A stretch of DNA of 6,303 nt from Planctomycetota bacterium (lineage in GTDB: Bacteria; Planctomycetota; JAJSAM01), in the NCBI GenBank assembly GCA_029932425.1, contig JAOZQC010000210.1, positions 1 through 6,303 of the forward strand, in the 5' to 3' direction. The stretch's first letter is position 1, and each line of letters begins with the position of its first letter. A program made the position numbers and the translations under genes. Of the stretch, positions 3,681 through 6,303 are shown one piece after another. Below the pieces are notes generated by a model that was given only the letters and a program-made list of their open reading frames with translations, did not search any database and had not been told where the DNA came from.

Positions 3681-6303
3681 GTGGAGCCCCCATCCCATTC
3701 CCCGGAAGCGATCCGCTCCCTGATCGCGGAGTACGGGCGTCTGGGGCTGCATCGCCCGGTCCGGCCCGGCCGTTACGATCCCGGCGACGAGGTCACCTTC
3801 TCCGTCCGGGGGGTGGCCCCCGCGCGTCCCGCCCGGGTCCGGCTGCGGGTGGAACGGTTCGTGGGCGGCGGGTTCGCGGGGCAGGTCTACCGGGTCCGGG
3901 TTCTTGCGGTGGAGGCCCCGGAGGGGCCGATCCCGGGGCTCGAACCGGGGGCGGTGGCGGCCGTGAAGGTCCACGTGCCGCCCTCCCGCTTCGCCCGCGT
4001 CTTCCGGGAACTGCTGTATCGGATCGGTTTCCAGGCCCCGTTTCCCTACCGGGTCAACCCCGCCGCCGTCCGGAGCGGCGCGCTCTGGCAGAAGCTCCTC
4101 CGGCGCGCGGCTCGGATCCGGCTCGGCGACGAGCGGGCGGTGACGGACGTGTACGCCACGTTCGAGGACGAGCGGCTCGGGAGCCTGGGGGAGATCCTCG
4201 AGTGGGTGGACGGCCGGACGTGGCTCCTCGAGGCGGACGACCGGCTCTTCGCGCGCTGGCGATGGAAGCCGGGCCGGGACGGGACCGGGCTCGGCTCGCC
4301 GGAGTACCGGGCCAAGCGGTGCTTCATGGCGGACCTCGCGGCGCTGCTTCACGAGGTGGGGGCCCCGGAGCTCGCCCGCCAGCACGCCTGGGGGACCTGG
4401 AAGAGCCAGCCGAACACCCTGAAGCGCCTCGAGGGGGGGGAGGGGCCGGGAGACGGGCTCGCGGCCGTGGACTTCCGGGCGGGACTGGCCCTCCTGCCGT
4501 TCCTTCCCCTGAGCCCCGGGGACGTGCCGCTCATCGGGGCGGGGCTCCTCCGCGGCTCCCCGGTGCAGTTCGACCGGGGCGATCCCGGGAAGCTCCGGCG
4601 CTTTGCCGAGGCCCACCCGGAGGAGTTCGCGGGCCTGGGGACCGCCCTCGACGAGCTGGCCGCCGCCGACCGCGAGTACCGGGAGAGCCAGGTGGACCTG
4701 GCGCACCACCACGTCCGGCTCCTCTTCTCACCGCGGATCTGGTCGAAGGTCCGGGAGGCGGCGGTCACGGGATGGCGGATCCGGGGGCTCGTGGACGACC
4801 GGGCCGCCGCCGCCTGCCGCCGGTTCCTGCCGGCGTTTCTCCTCTTCGCCCTCCTCGGCCTCCTGGCTCCCGCGGGCCTGGCGGCGGCGGGGGCGGCGGT
4901 GGTGCGGGGGATCCGCGAGGGGTGGGGCCTCTGGCCCACGGCGGGAGCGGCGGCGGGGCTGGCCCTGGTGCCCGCCCTCCTGGGAAGGAGCCTCCGGCGA
5001 CTGCTGGGCCGGGCGGATCACCGGAGGCACTGCGGAAGGCTCCTTTCGAGCCCCGCCTACTTCCTCCGGGCCCTCCGGGGAAGGAACGCGGAGCGGCTCA
5101 TCCACTGGCACCGGGCGGGCCGCGTGGACGCCGCCCGTACGGAGGTCCTGCTCGCCCGGCCCTGGCGCCTCCTCTGGCACCTCCCCCTCTCCCTCCTGCC
5201 CGCCTGGCTCCACCGGTTCCTCACCGACGCATCGTGGGCCAGGGGCCGGCTCGCCCACCTCTTCGTACGCCCCGTCCGGCTCTACGTGAACGCGGCGGCC
5301 CGGGAGGCCTGGATGCGGGAGATGGTGGCGGAGGGCCGGAAGAAGCACATGCTCACGGAGGAGGAGGCCGGGCGGATCCTCTCCCGGATCGGGGAGCCCT
5401 TCATCCAGAAGTACCTGAAGTGCCTGGCCGTGCACCTCTGCACCCTGCCCGTGACCCAGATCGTGTCGGTGGCGGTGGCGCTCTGGTACGTGAAGGCGCA
5501 TCCGGAGCTCTCCTGGGAGACCGCCTGGACCCGCGCGGGCCTCATCCTGGCCGCCTTCCAGGTGACGCCCATCTCGCCGGGTTCCCTGGTGCGGGGGCTC
5601 TACACGCTGTCCCTGGTGCTCCGGGAGAGGAACTTCCGGGACTACCACGTGGCCGTCTTCCTCTCCTTCTTCAAGTACGTGGGGTACCTGGCCTTCCCCA
5701 TCCAGATGGCCTGCCGGTACCCGGCCCTGGCGCGGTTCATGGCCGGCTTCTGGGCCACGGAGGCGGTGCACGTGATCCCGGTCTTCGGGGAGCGCGGAGC
5801 CTTGCTCGAGCACGCCGCCTTCGACCTCGTCTACAACTACCCCCTCACCCTCCGGCGCCGGCTGCGGGAGCGGACGGAGCGCCGGGCCTCGCTTCCTCCG
5901 CGCCGGTGGCACGCGCTGCCCCTGGCGGTGCTGGGGGCCGCGCTGCTCCTCGGCATCGAGTACCTCCGGCGGGGGAGGGGAGGTCCGGGGCCCTCCCTCG
6001 GCGAGCTCTGGCTCCCGGTGGTCCTGGCCCCCGTGCTCCTGGGAGGGATCGTGACGCTGCTGAGCCGGGGGGCCTCGCTGGGCACGCGCCTCGCCCTCGC
6101 CGCCCTGGCGGGGGGGGCCGCGGGCGTTCTCTACGGCGGGGCCCGGGAGGTCCTGCTCGCCGCGACCCCCGGCCTCGCCGCCCCCGCCCGGGGAGCGGGC
6201 TGGTGCCTCCTCCTCTTCGGGTTGCCGGCCGTGGTCTCCGCCCTGCTCCTGGAGTTCCACCTGCCCCCGCCCCGGGCCTCGCGGGGGGCCGCCCGCGAGG
6301 CCG
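3681..6303 (+). CDS. Large ABC1/UbiB-like kinase-fold protein fused to a multi-pass membrane domain (3'-truncated)
   Basis: An open frame of 874 codons starting at GTG and running off the right edge; no named family is recognised. The N-terminal part has protein-kinase landmarks in order: Gly-rich loop GGGFAGQVYRV (62-72), AAVKVHVP with Lys96 (compare UbiB VAVKVQRP), a possible helix-C Glu110, a hinge-like LEWVDG (173-178), QPNTL with Asn245, and VDFRAG with metal-binding-type Asp264. The catalytic Asp expected five residues before Asn245 is Trp240, so activity is doubtful. Hydrophobic segments follow at about 382-408 and 418-437. A loop-rich region then leads to further membrane stretches at about 585-650 and 660-700. 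Conserved-looking motifs there include VTPISPGSLVRGLYTL, FFKYVGYLAFPIQM and HVIPVFGERGALLEH (His697 onward), and hydrophobic helices continue from about 743 to 862. It is the third gene of the rightward operon. A membrane-bound lipid, quinone or signalling role is only inference. Codon third positions are strongly G/C, as in a real gene. Confidence 0.85.
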   Translation, partial: MEPPSHSPEAIRSLIAEYGRLGLHRPVRPGRYDPGDEVTFSVRGVAPARPARVRLRVERFVGGGFAGQVYRVRVLAVEAPEGPIPGLEPGAVAAVKVHVPPSRFARVFRELLYRIGFQAPFPYRVNPAAVRSGALWQKLLRRAARIRLGDERAVTDVYATFEDERLGSLGEILEWVDGRTWLLEADDRLFARWRWKPGRDGTGLGSPEYRAKRCFMADLAALLHEVGAPELARQHAWGTWKSQPNTLKRLEGGEGPGDGLAAVDFRAGLALLPFLPLSPGDVPLIGAGLLRGSPVQFDRGDPGKLRRFAEAHPEEFAGLGTALDELAAADREYRESQVDLAHHHVRLLFSPRIWSKVREAAVTGWRIRGLVDDRAAAACRRFLPAFLLFALLGLLAPAGLAAAGAAVVRGIREGWGLWPTAGAAAGLALVPALLGRSLRRLLGRADHRRHCGRLLSSPAYFLRALRGRNAERLIHWHRAGRVDAARTEVLLARPWRLLWHLPLSLLPAWLHRFLTDASWARGRLAHLFVRPVRLYVNAAAREAWMREMVAEGRKKHMLTEEEAGRILSRIGEPFIQKYLKCLAVHLCTLPVTQIVSVAVALWYVKAHPELSWETAWTRAGLILAAFQVTPISPGSLVRGLYTLSLVLRERNFRDYHVAVFLSFFKYVGYLAFPIQMACRYPALARFMAGFWATEAVHVIPVFGERGALLEHAAFDLVYNYPLTLRRRLRERTERRASLPPRRWHALPLAVLGAALLLGIEYLRRGRGGPGPSLGELWLPVVLAPVLLGGIVTLLSRGASLGTRLALAALAGGAAGVLYGGAREVLLAATPGLAAPARGAGWCLLLFGLPAVVSALLLEFHLPPPRASRGAAREA

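Noticed and set aside
2388..4712. 774-codon open frame on the minus strand
   Set aside because: It runs antisense across the end of the DHOD-like gene, the whole flavodiiron gene and part of the kinase-like gene. Its product is Arg/Pro/Gly/Glu-rich with no motif. It is open because the real genes use G or C in nearly every third position.
4728..6260. 510-codon open frame on the minus strand
   Set aside because: Its product is low-complexity polar sequence (Glu, Gly, Pro, Arg), whereas the opposite strand encodes membrane helices and conserved-looking motifs. It is a shadow of the 3681 gene.
1..6303. CRISPR array, tRNA or rRNA, insertion sequence
   Set aside because: No regularly spaced direct repeats, no cloverleaf-like or rRNA-like stretch and no transposase or terminal inverted repeats were seen on either strand.

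Overview
This is a very GC-rich window from a bacterial chromosome. It holds two complete genes on the minus strand at the left, and on the plus strand two complete genes plus one large gene cut off by the right edge. The codon third positions are almost all G or C. An A-type flavodiiron protein together with a DHOD-like flavoprotein suggests an anaerobe or facultative anaerobe. A lineage near the old deltaproteobacteria (Desulfobacterota/Desulfuromonadota) is a guess; nothing in the window proves a taxon.

Layout. Positions 1-222 contain no gene I can support, but have a run of strong GC palindromes. Positions 223-831 (minus) encode a DUF2231-type inner-membrane protein. Just upstream of it, 860-1234 (minus) encodes a small His/Met-rich lipoprotein ending in a TRASH/YHS-like Cys metal-binding domain. 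These two form a leftward operon (28-base gap) that looks envelope-located and linked to metal or redox handling. Positions 1235-1446 are a divergent promoter region with a sigma-54-like site for the leftward operon, a weak sigma-70-like site for the rightward operon, and a GC-rich inverted repeat.

The rightward operon starts with a DHOD-like flavoprotein (1447-2433). After 56 bases comes an A-type flavodiiron protein (2490-3668) with all diiron ligands visible. After only 12 bases, and in the same frame, a GTG start opens a gene of more than 874 codons (3681 to beyond 6303). Its N-terminal third carries recognisable landmarks of an ABC1/UbiB-like atypical protein kinase fold: Gly-rich loop, VAIK-type Lys, hinge, catalytic-loop Asn and DFG-type Asp. 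The usual catalytic-loop Asp is not visible. The rest is a large multi-pass membrane domain that I do not recognise as any named family. Because it begins with GTG and has no stop in the window, a search limited to complete ATG-started reading frames would miss it and show only long antisense frames there.

How the genes may work together is inference. The flavodiiron protein would reduce O2 (or NO) using electrons delivered through a rubredoxin or similar carrier not seen here. The DHOD-like protein may be a second flavin redox enzyme in the same physiology. The kinase-like membrane protein is the least explained part and the best candidate for an undescribed system.
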